Below, in pieces: positions 43,356 through 51,981 of a stretch of 64,000 nt of DNA. Position 1 is the first letter of the stretch; the number at the start of each line of letters is the position of its first letter. Location: NCBI RefSeq assembly GCF_014863545.1, contig NZ_CP062260.1:496001-560000 (forward strand), read 5' to 3'. The DNA is from Paenibacillus sp. JNUCC32. GTDB lineage: Bacteria > Bacillota > Bacilli > Paenibacillales > Paenibacillaceae. Both the position numbers and the translations under genes were made by a program. The notes under the pieces were generated by a model, which did not search any database, had not been told where the DNA came from, and worked only from the letters and a program-made list of their open reading frames with translations.

Positions 43356-44267
43356 ATGGACGTGGAGGATTTGAAGAGAAAACAGAGCATGCTGGCCGTG
43401 AAAATTTCGTCGCTGTTGATATTTGCCGTGCTGGTCGGATGCGATGCTGCCCAAAATGCCGATGAAGCCGTAAACCGGGAGCTTGATAAATTAGCGCAAA
43501 TCGGGAACCTAGCCGGCGAATCGGCGATAGCCATCAGCGATCAAGTAAAACGGGAAGGGAAGGAGTTCGAATGGACGACGGCTCAGGAAGCCGGCACGGC
43601 CGAGGGACTGGTCATCGACCATGCCGTAGGCAATATCGAGCTTATCGCGGTACCCGGTAGCGAGGTCAACGTGAAAACAACCGTGTGGTTCAACGAAAGT
43701 TTTTTCAAGAACGATAACATTCGCACCCGGGTGACGGAGCAGGCCGCTACCTCCTTGGCGCTCCAGGATGGCATGCTGGAATTAAGGACGCATCCTAGAG
43801 ACGACTCCGGCATTAGCCTGTGGGACTGGTCGCAGAAGCAGTTCGGCGATTCCGGATTCATGATCGATTATGTGATCGAGGTACCGGAAGCCCTGCAGAA
43901 TATCCGTATCAAGAATGATGTCGGGAAGGTAAGGGTGAACGAGCTGAAGGGGGCTTTCGAGCTGCAGCTGGGAGCCGGGGAAGTTCAACTCAACCAAACG
44001 GAAATCACGGGCAGCTCCAGGATCGTATCCGAAGCGGGCAGCATCAAGCTGGATATTGGGCAGATCGACCCGGACGGCTCGCTGACGGCCAACACATCGG
44101 CAGGCAGCATCACCGCTGCGTTCGCGCCGTCCATGAAATATACGCTGAATACCGAAACCGAGCTTGGACAGATTACAGGAGCAAGCCGGGGACAGAGCGA
44201 CGTCAACGGCGGCGGAGCGAAAATATCCCTGACGACCTCGGTCGGTTCCATCAAGGTTAATCCATAA
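43356..44267 (+). CDS. LiaG-like/DUF4097 lipoprotein
   Basis: A 303-residue exported protein. The signal (about residues 7-28, RKQSMLAVKISSLLIFAVLV) ends in VGC (Cys29), a lipobox. After a spacer the rest is a beta-helix-like repeat region: GLVIDHAVGNIELIAVPGSE, IRIKNDVGKVRVNELKGAFE, SRIVSEAGSIKLDIGQ, SLTANTSAGSITAAF and TTSVGSIKV. This DUF4097/LiaG-type fold is linked to cell-envelope stress loci in Bacillus, but no liaRS is adjacent here. Start uncertain: ATG at 43356 or TTG at 43371, which has GTGGAGG very close; both keep the signal. Confidence 0.8.
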   Translation: MDVEDLKRKQSMLAVKISSLLIFAVLVGCDAAQNADEAVNRELDKLAQIGNLAGESAIAISDQVKREGKEFEWTTAQEAGTAEGLVIDHAVGNIELIAVPGSEVNVKTTVWFNESFFKNDNIRTRVTEQAATSLALQDGMLELRTHPRDDSGISLWDWSQKQFGDSGFMIDYVIEVPEALQNIRIKNDVGKVRVNELKGAFELQLGAGEVQLNQTEITGSSRIVSEAGSIKLDIGQIDPDGSLTANTSAGSITAAFAPSMKYTLNTETELGQITGASRGQSDVNGGGAKISLTTSVGSIKVNP

Positions 44268-44283
44268 GCGGCACATACACACA

Positions 44284-44318
44284 AACAAACCCGGATGAGG
44301 CTCCGGGTTTGTTTTTTT
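44284..44318 (+). terminator. Terminator after LiaG-like gene
   Basis: AACAAACCCGGA and TCCGGGTTTGTT form a 12-bp stem with a 6-nt loop, followed by TTTTT. Confidence 0.9.
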
Positions 44319-44354
44319 GTTACAGCAATAACCAATGTGCGAATGGATAGCGGA

Positions 44355-45056
44355 TTACATTAACTTCAATACTTGGCACAATTGATATAAGTAGTGCACG
44401 CCGCGTATCTGGTTATGATTGAGGTGATTGAGGTACACCAGCGTGTCCTTGAGCACCCGTCTGGCGTTATGAACCTGATGATGCTCGAGCTCATGCAGGA
44501 CGTCCTTGATGACTTCAAGCGGGTAATTGGCTGAGCGGAGAATCCGAATGATCATAATCTGCCGGATTTGGGCACCATCGAATTTCCGGTAGCCGTTAAC
44601 CTGATCCCGCGGCAGAATAAGGACGCCTTCCTTCTCCCAATGGCGGATGGCCGAGGAGGGAACGCCGATCTCGGCCGCAACCTCCCCGATGGTCAGCTCT
44701 TTCTTGCGGCCTCGGGCATCGACTGCGTCAAGCTGCTCCGTTTCCAGAATGCGGATGGTCCGCTCCGCAAGGATTTTATCCTGCTGGAGGCGGGCTTGCA
44801 CCTCGCTTACGATCCAGAGCGCATCATCCAGCTCCCTTTCCTGCAGCTTCTTCATGACTTGCTTCGTCACGTCTACGCCGAAACCGGGAAACATGGCGCG
44901 GATGCACTCGAAATAAGCGGCATGCTCCTCGGTATATAACCGGTAGCCGTTCGGCGCACGCTCGGCAGGAGGGACAATTCCCCATTTCTCATAGTGCTTG
45001 AGCGCACTTGTGGTAATCCCGAGTTTCTTGGCGATATCAATCGGTCGGATGCCCAT
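44355..45056 (-). CDS. Tandem MerR-type regulator
   Basis: A 233-residue regulator with two MerR winged-helix motifs. The first (1-70) is IRPIDIAKKLGITTSALKHY, EKWGIVPPAERAPNGYRLYT. The second (120-190) is LTIGEVAAEIGVPSSAIRHW, EKEGVLILPRDQVNGYRKFD. Between them is a helical segment (residues ~70-115) like the MerR dimerisation helix. Family members usually have one such domain followed by an effector region, so this protein may bind DNA with both domains or act as a monomer. No target pairing is evident; it faces the LiaG-like gene tail to tail. The ATG has AGGGGGG. Confidence 0.85.
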   Translation of the reverse strand: MGIRPIDIAKKLGITTSALKHYEKWGIVPPAERAPNGYRLYTEEHAAYFECIRAMFPGFGVDVTKQVMKKLQERELDDALWIVSEVQARLQQDKILAERTIRILETEQLDAVDARGRKKELTIGEVAAEIGVPSSAIRHWEKEGVLILPRDQVNGYRKFDGAQIRQIMIIRILRSANYPLEVIKDVLHELEHHQVHNARRVLKDTLVYLNHLNHNQIRGVHYLYQLCQVLKLM

Positions 45057-45186
45057 GATGTCCCCCCTACTTCATCCGGATCTGCCTGAATCCTTACTTA
45101 TTGGGGGATTGTATCATGAAGTGCGTTTCCGAGAAAAGACGGATGAAAAAATAACCTGTCACCTTGGGTGTGAATCATGCTCAGAA

Positions 45187-46053
45187 TCATTGCCGTTCCA
45201 AAAATGCCCGAATGTATTGAACGATTTCCGGTCCATGGGATTCCAATGCAAAATGACCGGCACCCTTTAGAAGATGCAGCTCGGCATGAGGCAAATCACG
45301 CTGATACGGATGGGCTCCGTTCTCAGGGAAGATGTGGTCGCCTTGCCCCCACACAATCAGGGTTGGCGGCTGAGCATTGCGGAAATATTGCTGCCAAGCC
45401 GGATACAAGGGAGGATTCGATCCGTAATCCAGGAACAAATCCAGTTGAATTTCCTGATTGCCGGGACGGTCGAGCAGCGCTTGATCCAAGGTATAGGTGT
45501 CCGGGCTGATGAGGGAGGCGTCATCGAGACCATGCGTATACTGCCACTTCGTTGCCTCGATGCTGGTAAGCCAGCGCAGAGCCTCGCGTTTATCCGGGTT
45601 TGCCGGATCTTCCCAGTAAGCTTTAATGGGATTCCAGAATTCTTCGAGTCCCTCATCGTAGGCGTTCCCGTTCTGAATGATCAGGCCTCGGATCCGCTCG
45701 GGATGTCGCGACGCGATCCGGAACCCGACGGGTGCACCATAGTCCATCAAGTACATATAGAAGGTCTGGATATTTAATTGTGCCAGCAATTCTTCGATGA
45801 GCTGACTGAAATGGTCAAAGCTGTACCGGAACTGATCATGGTCTGGCGCGCTGCTGTAACCAAATCCCGGATAATCAGGTGCGATCACATGATACCGATC
45901 GGCAAGGGACGGAATCAATTGACGATACATATGGCTGGAAGTCGGGAAACCATGCAGCAGTAATACGACAGGCGAGCCGGGAGCTCCTGCTTCACGGTAA
46001 AAAATGTCCAAACCGTTGATTTTAGCCGTATGATACTGGATTTTATGTTCCAT
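45187..46053 (-). CDS. Alpha/beta hydrolase, epoxide-hydrolase-like
   Basis: A 288-residue alpha/beta hydrolase. The oxyanion motif is [10 protein letters not shown] (residues 31-40), the nucleophile position is Asp104 in [10 protein letters not shown] (instead of the usual Ser in GxSxG), and the final His is in [12 protein letters not shown]. An Asp nucleophile in M-D-Y-G-A-P is typical of epoxide hydrolases and haloalkane dehalogenases. The cap region (about 130-210) carries the two tyrosines/tryptophans expected. The ATG has AAGGAGG. It stands alone between a MerR-type gene and the CGNR gene. Confidence 0.88.
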   Translation of the reverse strand: MEHKIQYHTAKINGLDIFYREAGAPGSPVVLLLHGFPTSSHMYRQLIPSLADRYHVIAPDYPGFGYSSAPDHDQFRYSFDHFSQLIEELLAQLNIQTFYMYLMDYGAPVGFRIASRHPERIRGLIIQNGNAYDEGLEEFWNPIKAYWEDPANPDKREALRWLTSIEATKWQYTHGLDDASLISPDTYTLDQALLDRPGNQEIQLDLFLDYGSNPPLYPAWQQYFRNAQPPTLIVWGQGDHIFPENGAHPYQRDLPHAELHLLKGAGHFALESHGPEIVQYIRAFLERQ

Positions 46054-46233
46054 TGGATAAACGCCTCCTTGAATACCTGCGATTTTTTTATGAAGCGATT
46101 GCTATGTAGATCCTTTTGACTGGTCGTCATTTATTTGTAGAACACTTCCCCTCCCTTCTTATTAACCATCATAACTAATTTAAGGGTATTATATATCCCG
46201 AATATTAACCTGTAAAGTTTTATTTTGGGTATT

Positions 46234-46267
46234 AAAAAAGGAATCTTAGACGGTTTATCTAAGATTC
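46234..46267 (-). terminator. Terminator overlapping the CGNR stop codon
   Basis: GAATCTTAGA and TCTAAGATTC form a perfect 10-bp stem; the CGNR stop TAG (46259-46261) lies in the stem. On the minus strand a run of six T follows. Confidence 0.82.
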
Positions 46268-46882
46268 CTTCGTTTGTTGTTTCTGACGCTCCAGATAAGC
46301 AGCGACCTTCATGCGGTTTCCGCATGTTTTGGGGCTGCACCAGCGCCTTGTGCCGTTTTTGCTATTGTCGTAAAAGCGAAGCACGCACGCCGGATTTTCG
46401 CATTTTTTCACCAGCTTCAAGTCATGGGTAGTTAAAAAATCAACGGCAGATGCGGCGATCGGGCTCAGCAGGTCCAGCGGCTTCCGAAAAAGCATCCGGC
46501 TTTTGCGGCTGTACGCGCTGCCTTCGGCCACGAGCACGGTGCGCATGATTTGCTCCTTCAGCAGCCCGTTGATGAACTGCAGGCTTGCTTCGGTTGAACT
46601 CTCGTTCGCACTGCCCGGCTGAATCAGGTGAAAGATGTGGTCGCGGAGCAATCTGGCGGACTCCACGATCCGGGCTTCCTCCTCGTTGCCGTTATATACC
46701 GCCTTGCGCAGGTTGCGTTCCGCCTCCGACAGCAGGTTCGCCTTCACCATCCAATCCATTAAAGAATCGAAAGTATCCAGCAAATCCAGCGGCTGAGCGT
46801 TGACAGCGATCTTGGTATTCACGAAATCCAGCACGGGATGGTTGCCAATAAAATAAAATTCGGGTGCGATTTTTTTCGGCAT
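46259..46882 (-). CDS. CGNR zinc-finger regulator (ABATE domain)
   Basis: A 207-residue protein. The N-terminal ABATE-like domain starts FYFIGNHPVLDFVNTKIAVN. The C-terminal zinc finger (about 160-205) is CENPACVLRFYDNSKNGTRR then WCSPKTCGNRMKVAAYLERQ, with four Cys and the CGNR motif. It is thought to be a transcription regulator. The ATG has GAGGAGAGG. Its terminator overlaps the stop codon. No obvious target is adjacent. Confidence 0.9.
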   Translation of the reverse strand: MPKKIAPEFYFIGNHPVLDFVNTKIAVNAQPLDLLDTFDSLMDWMVKANLLSEAERNLRKAVYNGNEEEARIVESARLLRDHIFHLIQPGSANESSTEASLQFINGLLKEQIMRTVLVAEGSAYSRKSRMLFRKPLDLLSPIAASAVDFLTTHDLKLVKKCENPACVLRFYDNSKNGTRRWCSPKTCGNRMKVAAYLERQKQQTKES

Positions 46883-47114
46883 GGGTACCTCTCCTCAGAA
46901 AACACGATACGTAGCGTAGATATTCATAGCCTATTATAAAGTCAATTGCGGTGCACAGACAACCAACAGGGCTTCAAACATTGTACATAAACCTTAAAGC
47001 TCCGTGACGGCTTTCGCCGTTGAAAACAGTGGTGGAGCAACCTTCGCAGGTTTGAAATTTTGTACTTGCATCAATGTTGTAAGATGGGTTTGTAAAATGA
47101 AGGAGGTAGGGAAG

Positions 47115-49616
47115 ATGGAAGGAACGATTAAGATTCGCGGTGCCAGGGAGAACAATCTGAAAAATGTTTCGCTTGAGATTCCCAAATACAAACTGGTCGT
47201 CATGACAGGTCCGTCCGGCTCGGGCAAGTCCACGCTGGCCATGGATACGCTGCAGCGGGAATGTCAGCGGCAGTACATGGAATCCATGGGCATGGTGTCG
47301 GACACGGTCAGCAAGCCGAAGGTGGATTCGATTGAAGGGCTCTCCCCGTCGATCAGCGTGGGTCAGCACATTACGAACCGGAACCCGAGATCCACCATCG
47401 GAACGGTGACGGATATCTATACGCTGCTCCGGATTCTGTTTGCCAAGCTGGGGGAACGAAGCTGTCCTTCCTGCGGCGACAAGGTGATACCAAGTGTGGA
47501 CGGAGAAGCCTATCACGGTCCTTCTGACGAGGAAGAAATCAGCGATTCCCACGAGACGGTTCATTGTAGGCGATGCGGTCATGGTCTCGACAAATTGACG
47601 ATGTCGCATTTTTCCTTTAACAAGCCGGAAGGCGCATGCGAAACGTGCAGCGGACTCGGCCAAACGGTCAGCCTGAACATGGAAGCCGTGTTCCAGCTTG
47701 ATTTGAGCCTAAGAGACGGCGGGGTGGCAATATGGTACAGCGCTCTTACCGATTATAACATCAGCATTCTGAAAGCAGCAGCCAAGTATTACGGGTTTGT
47801 GTTCGATGAGTTTATGCCGCTTCGGGATTATGGCGACGTTCAGCGCGATCTCCTGTATTATGGCGTGGAGAGTGAGCCGTTCAGCCGGCACTTTCCTGAC
47901 GTGAAGCCGCCGAAGTCCGTAGGACAAGGCAAGTACGAGGGCGTAGTCACCGGAATATGGAGAAGGTACCGGGAGAAGGGGAGCGAGTCCGGGGAAGCGT
48001 CCCTGTTTCATGAGCATGTCTGCCCGGATTGCCGCGGAACGAAGCTGAAGGAGGACAGCCGCCGCGTCCGGATTGACGGCGTCTCCATTAACGAAGTTAA
48101 CGCATGGTCGATCGGGGAAGCGCTGAATTGGATGGAGGCGCTGCTGAAGAAGCTGACGGCGGACCAATTAACGATCGTGGAACCGCTCATTTATGATTCC
48201 GTCGTGAGACTAAAGCGCATCATGGATGTCGGGCTAGGTTACATGTCGATGGAGAGGCAGGTCGTCACGATGTCGGGCGGGGAAGCTCAGAGGCTTCGGC
48301 TCGCATCGATTCTGGGCTCCGGCCTCACGGGCGTGCTGTACATTTTGGACGAACCGACGACGGGTCTGCATCCCAAAGATACCAGGGGACTTATCCAGGT
48401 TCTGAAGCAACTGAGGGATCTCGGCAACACGGTGCTTGTCATCGAGCATGACGAAGAAGTGATGCGGGCCGCCGATCATATCATTGATATCGGACCGGGT
48501 GCGGGAACGATGGGCGGCACGGTCGTCGGTCAAGGAACGCTGGAGGAATTGATAGGGAATCCCGAGTCCGTGACCGGATCGTATTTCCGGGATCCCACGA
48601 TGCTGGCGGCTCCGAGTCGGCGGAGGACCGGAAACGGCAGCCTGCTGACGATCGAGGATGCACATCTGAGAAATCTGAAACATATTACGACCTCTTTCCC
48701 GCTAGGCTGTCTCATATCGGTGACAGGCGTATCGGGTTCTGGTAAATCCACGCTTTTATTTGATCTTCTGGCGGAATCCGGAAGCGATCAATCAACTCCA
48801 ATCGGCTGCAAAGCCATCACGGGCTGGGAATCGGTGGGACAGCCGATCAAGGTTAACCAATCGCCGGTATCCCGAATGCAGCGCTCTAACATTGCTACCT
48901 ATACGGATGTTTACACTCATATCAGAAACTGGTACGCCAGCTTGCCGGAAGCTAAACAGAATCAACTGACGGCCAAGCACTTCTCTTTTAATACGCAAGG
49001 CGGGCGCTGTGAGACATGCCAAGGCCTTGGCGTCGTGTCCGTGCATATGCACTTTCTGCCGGAGCTGGAAGTACGCTGCCCGGACTGCAAGGGCAAGCGC
49101 TTCAAGGAAGAGGTTCTCCGGGTGACTTTTAACGGTTACACCATTTCCGATATTCTGGATATGACGATTGAGGAAAGTCTTGCCCTGCTGGAAGTGAAGC
49201 CAAAGATCATGGAATTGACCCGGCTGCTCTGCGATGTCGGACTTGGATATTTGAAGTGGGGACAATCGGTGAGCACCCTGTCGGGCGGCGAGGGACAGCG
49301 GATCAAATTAGCAAAGGAACTGAGTAAAAAAACGAAAAACCACACGCTCTATTTGCTGGACGAACCCTCGACCGGACTTCACCCGGGCGATGTCCGGCAG
49401 CTTCTCGTCCTGTTAAACCGTTTGGTGGATGCGGGGAACACCGTGATTTTGGTTGAGCACAATCTGGACCTGATCTGGAATTCCGATTGGATCATCGATA
49501 TCGGGCCTGGCGGGGGAGCAGCCGGCGGATCGCTGGTGGCGACAGGAACACCCGAAGAAGTGGCTGCAGTGGAAGCCTCGTTTACCGGCCGCTTTATCAA
49601 AGAAATCTATATGTGA
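47115..49616 (+). CDS. UvrA-like (UvrA2-type) ABC ATPase
   Basis: An 833-residue UvrA-family protein, about 110 residues shorter than repair UvrA. Both Walker A motifs (GPSGSGKST near 32 and GVSGSGKST near 540) and both signatures ([28 protein letters not shown]) are present. Zinc Cys pairs are CPSCGD...[34 protein letters not shown] and CPDCKGKRF. The missing length lies in the region that binds UvrB. UvrA2/DrrC-type proteins often guard against DNA-binding drugs. The ATG at 47115 has AAGGAGG. A multidrug-type ABC exporter starts 30 bp downstream, supporting a resistance role. Confidence 0.88.
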   Translation: MEGTIKIRGARENNLKNVSLEIPKYKLVVMTGPSGSGKSTLAMDTLQRECQRQYMESMGMVSDTVSKPKVDSIEGLSPSISVGQHITNRNPRSTIGTVTDIYTLLRILFAKLGERSCPSCGDKVIPSVDGEAYHGPSDEEEISDSHETVHCRRCGHGLDKLTMSHFSFNKPEGACETCSGLGQTVSLNMEAVFQLDLSLRDGGVAIWYSALTDYNISILKAAAKYYGFVFDEFMPLRDYGDVQRDLLYYGVESEPFSRHFPDVKPPKSVGQGKYEGVVTGIWRRYREKGSESGEASLFHEHVCPDCRGTKLKEDSRRVRIDGVSINEVNAWSIGEALNWMEALLKKLTADQLTIVEPLIYDSVVRLKRIMDVGLGYMSMERQVVTMSGGEAQRLRLASILGSGLTGVLYILDEPTTGLHPKDTRGLIQVLKQLRDLGNTVLVIEHDEEVMRAADHIIDIGPGAGTMGGTVVGQGTLEELIGNPESVTGSYFRDPTMLAAPSRRRTGNGSLLTIEDAHLRNLKHITTSFPLGCLISVTGVSGSGKSTLLFDLLAESGSDQSTPIGCKAITGWESVGQPIKVNQSPVSRMQRSNIATYTDVYTHIRNWYASLPEAKQNQLTAKHFSFNTQGGRCETCQGLGVVSVHMHFLPELEVRCPDCKGKRFKEEVLRVTFNGYTISDILDMTIEESLALLEVKPKIMELTRLLCDVGLGYLKWGQSVSTLSGGEGQRIKLAKELSKKTKNHTLYLLDEPSTGLHPGDVRQLLVLLNRLVDAGNTVILVEHNLDLIWNSDWIIDIGPGGGAAGGSLVATGTPEEVAAVEASFTGRFIKEIYM

Positions 49617-49645
49617 CGGGTTGAACGAGAAGGGAGGAAGTTGGA

Positions 49646-51409
49646 ATGGAGCAAACCGTAGATGAGAAAGGCAAGGTAACAAAAACCACGGTTCGATATT
49701 TTATCAAGCTTCTGCGTTCTTCGGGCATTCCGAAGCTGGTGCTCTTTCTGGCGATCGTATTAAGTTTGGTCGGGGCGGTGACGGGACTTATCGTCCCGCT
49801 CATCACCGGCCAGCTCATCGATAATTTCGCCGCAGATGCGTTTAATATTCGCATGGTCGGCTTTCTGGCCGTCCTCTTCCTGCTGGAAGCCGTGGCCAGC
49901 GGTCTTTCGTATTATATGCTTGCCTATGTCGGGAACCAGACGGTGAACAAAATTCGGAAACGGCTCTGGACGAAGGTGCTGGCCCTGCCGGTTCCGTTCT
50001 TCGACAAGCATCGCTCGGCCGAGACGATGAGCCGTGTAACCAACGATACGAATGAAGTAAAGACGCTGATCACGGATCATCTGATCGCTTTTTGCTCGAA
50101 TCTGCTGACCGTTTTGGGGGCTGTTGCGATCCTGTTTTACCTGGATTGGCGGATGACCCTCATCATCCTGATTGCCGTTCCGGTCGGGTTCGGCATTTTG
50201 ATGCCCATCGGCGGAAAAATGTACAAAATCTCCATCAGCATGTATGGACAGCTGGCCCAGCTGTCCGCCATGCTGACCCAGGTGATCGGCGAGATCAGGC
50301 TGGTGAAAGCCTCCAATGCAGAGCGGAGGGAGGAGAAAAGCGGGTATGAGGATATGGACAGCCTGTACCGTTTCGGCATGAAGGAAGCCAAGATTAACTC
50401 GGTTCTGATTCCGTTGATGTCGATGGTCATGGTCGTTCTGCTGGTGGTCATCATCGGATACGGCGGCGTTCGCGTTTCTTCCGGTGCGCTCAGCGCCGGC
50501 GAGCTGGTATCGTTTATCCTGCTGCTCTTCCAAATCATGTTTCCTTTCAGCCAGTTCGCCACGTTTTACTCCCAGCTCCAGAAGGTGATGGCGGCAACCG
50601 AGAGATTGCGGCTTATCCTTGAATTCGAACAGGAGAGCGATCATCGTGCGGTGCGGCCGGCACCGGAAGGTCATCGGGACGTTGAATTCAAAAAGGTTAC
50701 GTTTGCTTACCATGAAGGTGAAACCATTCTGTCCGACGTAACCTTTTCCATTCCAGCCAAGAAGGTCACTGCCCTGGTCGGGCCCAGCGGCAGCGGCAAA
50801 ACCACGGTTTTTTCCTTGATCGAGCGTTTCTATGGGCCATCCGGCGGGGAGATTTGCTTCGGTTCGGAAGCAATCCGCGATTATACGCTGGAGTCCTGGC
50901 GGCGAAAGCTCGGATATGTGTCCCAGGACAGCCCGCTCATGACCGGAACGATTCGGGACAATATCGTCTATGGGCGAGAGGAGACGGTCTCCGACGAGGA
51001 GGTTGCGGAAGCAGCGCGGCTCGCGTACGCGGAAGGGTTTATCGAGGCCTTGCCGAGAGGGTACGACACGGAGGTTGGCGAGCGGGGCATCCAGTTATCC
51101 GGAGGTCAGCGCCAACGGGTGGCGATTGCAAGGGCTTTGCTGCGGAAGCCGGACATCCTGCTGCTGGATGAAGCGACGGCAAGCCTGGACAGCGACTCCG
51201 AGCACGAAGTGCAGAAGGCGCTGAACAATCTGATGGTGGAACGAACGACCGTGGTCATTGCCCATCGGTTATCGACCGTCGTCGAGGCGGACCAGATTAT
51301 TGTGCTTGAGAAGGGTCATATTACGGGAAGCGGCACGCATGAAGAATTGATCCGAAGCCATCCGTCCTATGTCGAGTGGGCAAAGAAGCAGTTCCAGACG
51401 GGGGAATAG
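49646..51409 (+). CDS. ABC exporter, fused membrane and ATPase domains (BmrA/LmrA-like)
   Basis: A 587-residue half-transporter. Six spans lie in residues ~25-320 (LVLFLAIVLSLVGAVTGLIV and others), and the ATPase follows: Walker A GPSGSGKTT, signature LSGGQRQRVAIARALL, Walker B PDILLLDEATASLD, H-loop IVIAHRLSTV. It would work as a homodimer and expel lipophilic drugs. The gene starts 30 bp after the UvrA2-like gene with GGGAGG before the ATG. The pair resembles antibiotic self-defence units, but there is no biosynthetic cluster here. Confidence 0.92.
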   Translation: MEQTVDEKGKVTKTTVRYFIKLLRSSGIPKLVLFLAIVLSLVGAVTGLIVPLITGQLIDNFAADAFNIRMVGFLAVLFLLEAVASGLSYYMLAYVGNQTVNKIRKRLWTKVLALPVPFFDKHRSAETMSRVTNDTNEVKTLITDHLIAFCSNLLTVLGAVAILFYLDWRMTLIILIAVPVGFGILMPIGGKMYKISISMYGQLAQLSAMLTQVIGEIRLVKASNAERREEKSGYEDMDSLYRFGMKEAKINSVLIPLMSMVMVVLLVVIIGYGGVRVSSGALSAGELVSFILLLFQIMFPFSQFATFYSQLQKVMAATERLRLILEFEQESDHRAVRPAPEGHRDVEFKKVTFAYHEGETILSDVTFSIPAKKVTALVGPSGSGKTTVFSLIERFYGPSGGEICFGSEAIRDYTLESWRRKLGYVSQDSPLMTGTIRDNIVYGREETVSDEEVAEAARLAYAEGFIEALPRGYDTEVGERGIQLSGGQRQRVAIARALLRKPDILLLDEATASLDSDSEHEVQKALNNLMVERTTVVIAHRLSTVVEADQIIVLEKGHITGSGTHEELIRSHPSYVEWAKKQFQTGE

Positions 51410-51506
51410 GGACGGGGCAGGAAGGATTATTTACTGCCTGAAACGAATATAACGACAAGGTGACATAGCCTTTAGTTTAGATGAGATTAGAGGAGATGAG
51501 CAGAGC

Positions 51507-51896
51507 ATGGCACAGATCAAAATTTACGGCGTCCGGGAGCGGCTGAACCCGGTGAAGGAGCAGCTGTCGGAAGTGATACATTCGTGCGTGGTAGACGCAT
51601 TTGAACTTCCGGCGGATAAGAAATTTCATCGTTTTTTTCCCATGAGTCGGGAGGATTTCTACTTCCCTGACGGGAGAACGGATCGTTACACGGTGATCGA
51701 GATCAGCATATTTGAAGGCCGGACGGTGGAGGCTAAGAAACAGCTGATTCGATTGTTGTTCGAGCGGATTCAGCATACGCTGCATGTTTCTTCCCAGGAC
51801 GTGGAGATTACGATTTTCGAAACGCCGCAGCACAACTGGGGAATCCGTGGGCTTCCCGGGGATGAACTGGCTTTAGGGTATAAGGTGAATATTTAG
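51507..51896 (+). CDS. Tautomerase-family protein
   Basis: A 129-residue protein of the tautomerase/MIF fold (Tautomerase_2-like). MAQIKIYGVRERLNPVKEQL, SEVIHSCVVDAFELPADKKF, HRFFPMSREDFYFPDG, YTVIEISIFEGRTVEAKKQL and DVEITIFETPQHNWGIRGLP are the two half-repeats. The catalytic N-terminal Pro of the classical family is replaced by Ala, so chemistry may differ. The RBS GAGGAGATG is at usual spacing. It stands alone, convergent with the multicopper oxidase. Confidence 0.83.
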   Translation: MAQIKIYGVRERLNPVKEQLSEVIHSCVVDAFELPADKKFHRFFPMSREDFYFPDGRTDRYTVIEISIFEGRTVEAKKQLIRLLFERIQHTLHVSSQDVEITIFETPQHNWGIRGLPGDELALGYKVNI

Positions 51897-51923
51897 AGAG
51901 GCTTAGCTAGTATAACAATTGCA

Positions 51924-51979
51924 AACAAGCGCTCGATTACCGCTGGCTCCGGAAGCCTGGTGATCGGCGCTTGTTTTTT
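51924..51979. terminator. Bidirectional terminator
   Basis: AACAAGCGC and GCGCTTGTT close a long stem with TCGAT/ATCG and ACC/GGT inside, followed by TTTT. Placed between the tautomerase and the convergent oxidase gene. Confidence 0.75.
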
Positions 51980-51981
51980 GT

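Noticed and set aside
49760..50713. A 317-codon minus-strand frame opposite the ABC exporter
   Set aside because: It is antisense to clear transporter motifs, rich in Gln/His/Arg as expected of a shadow, and lacks a ribosome site.
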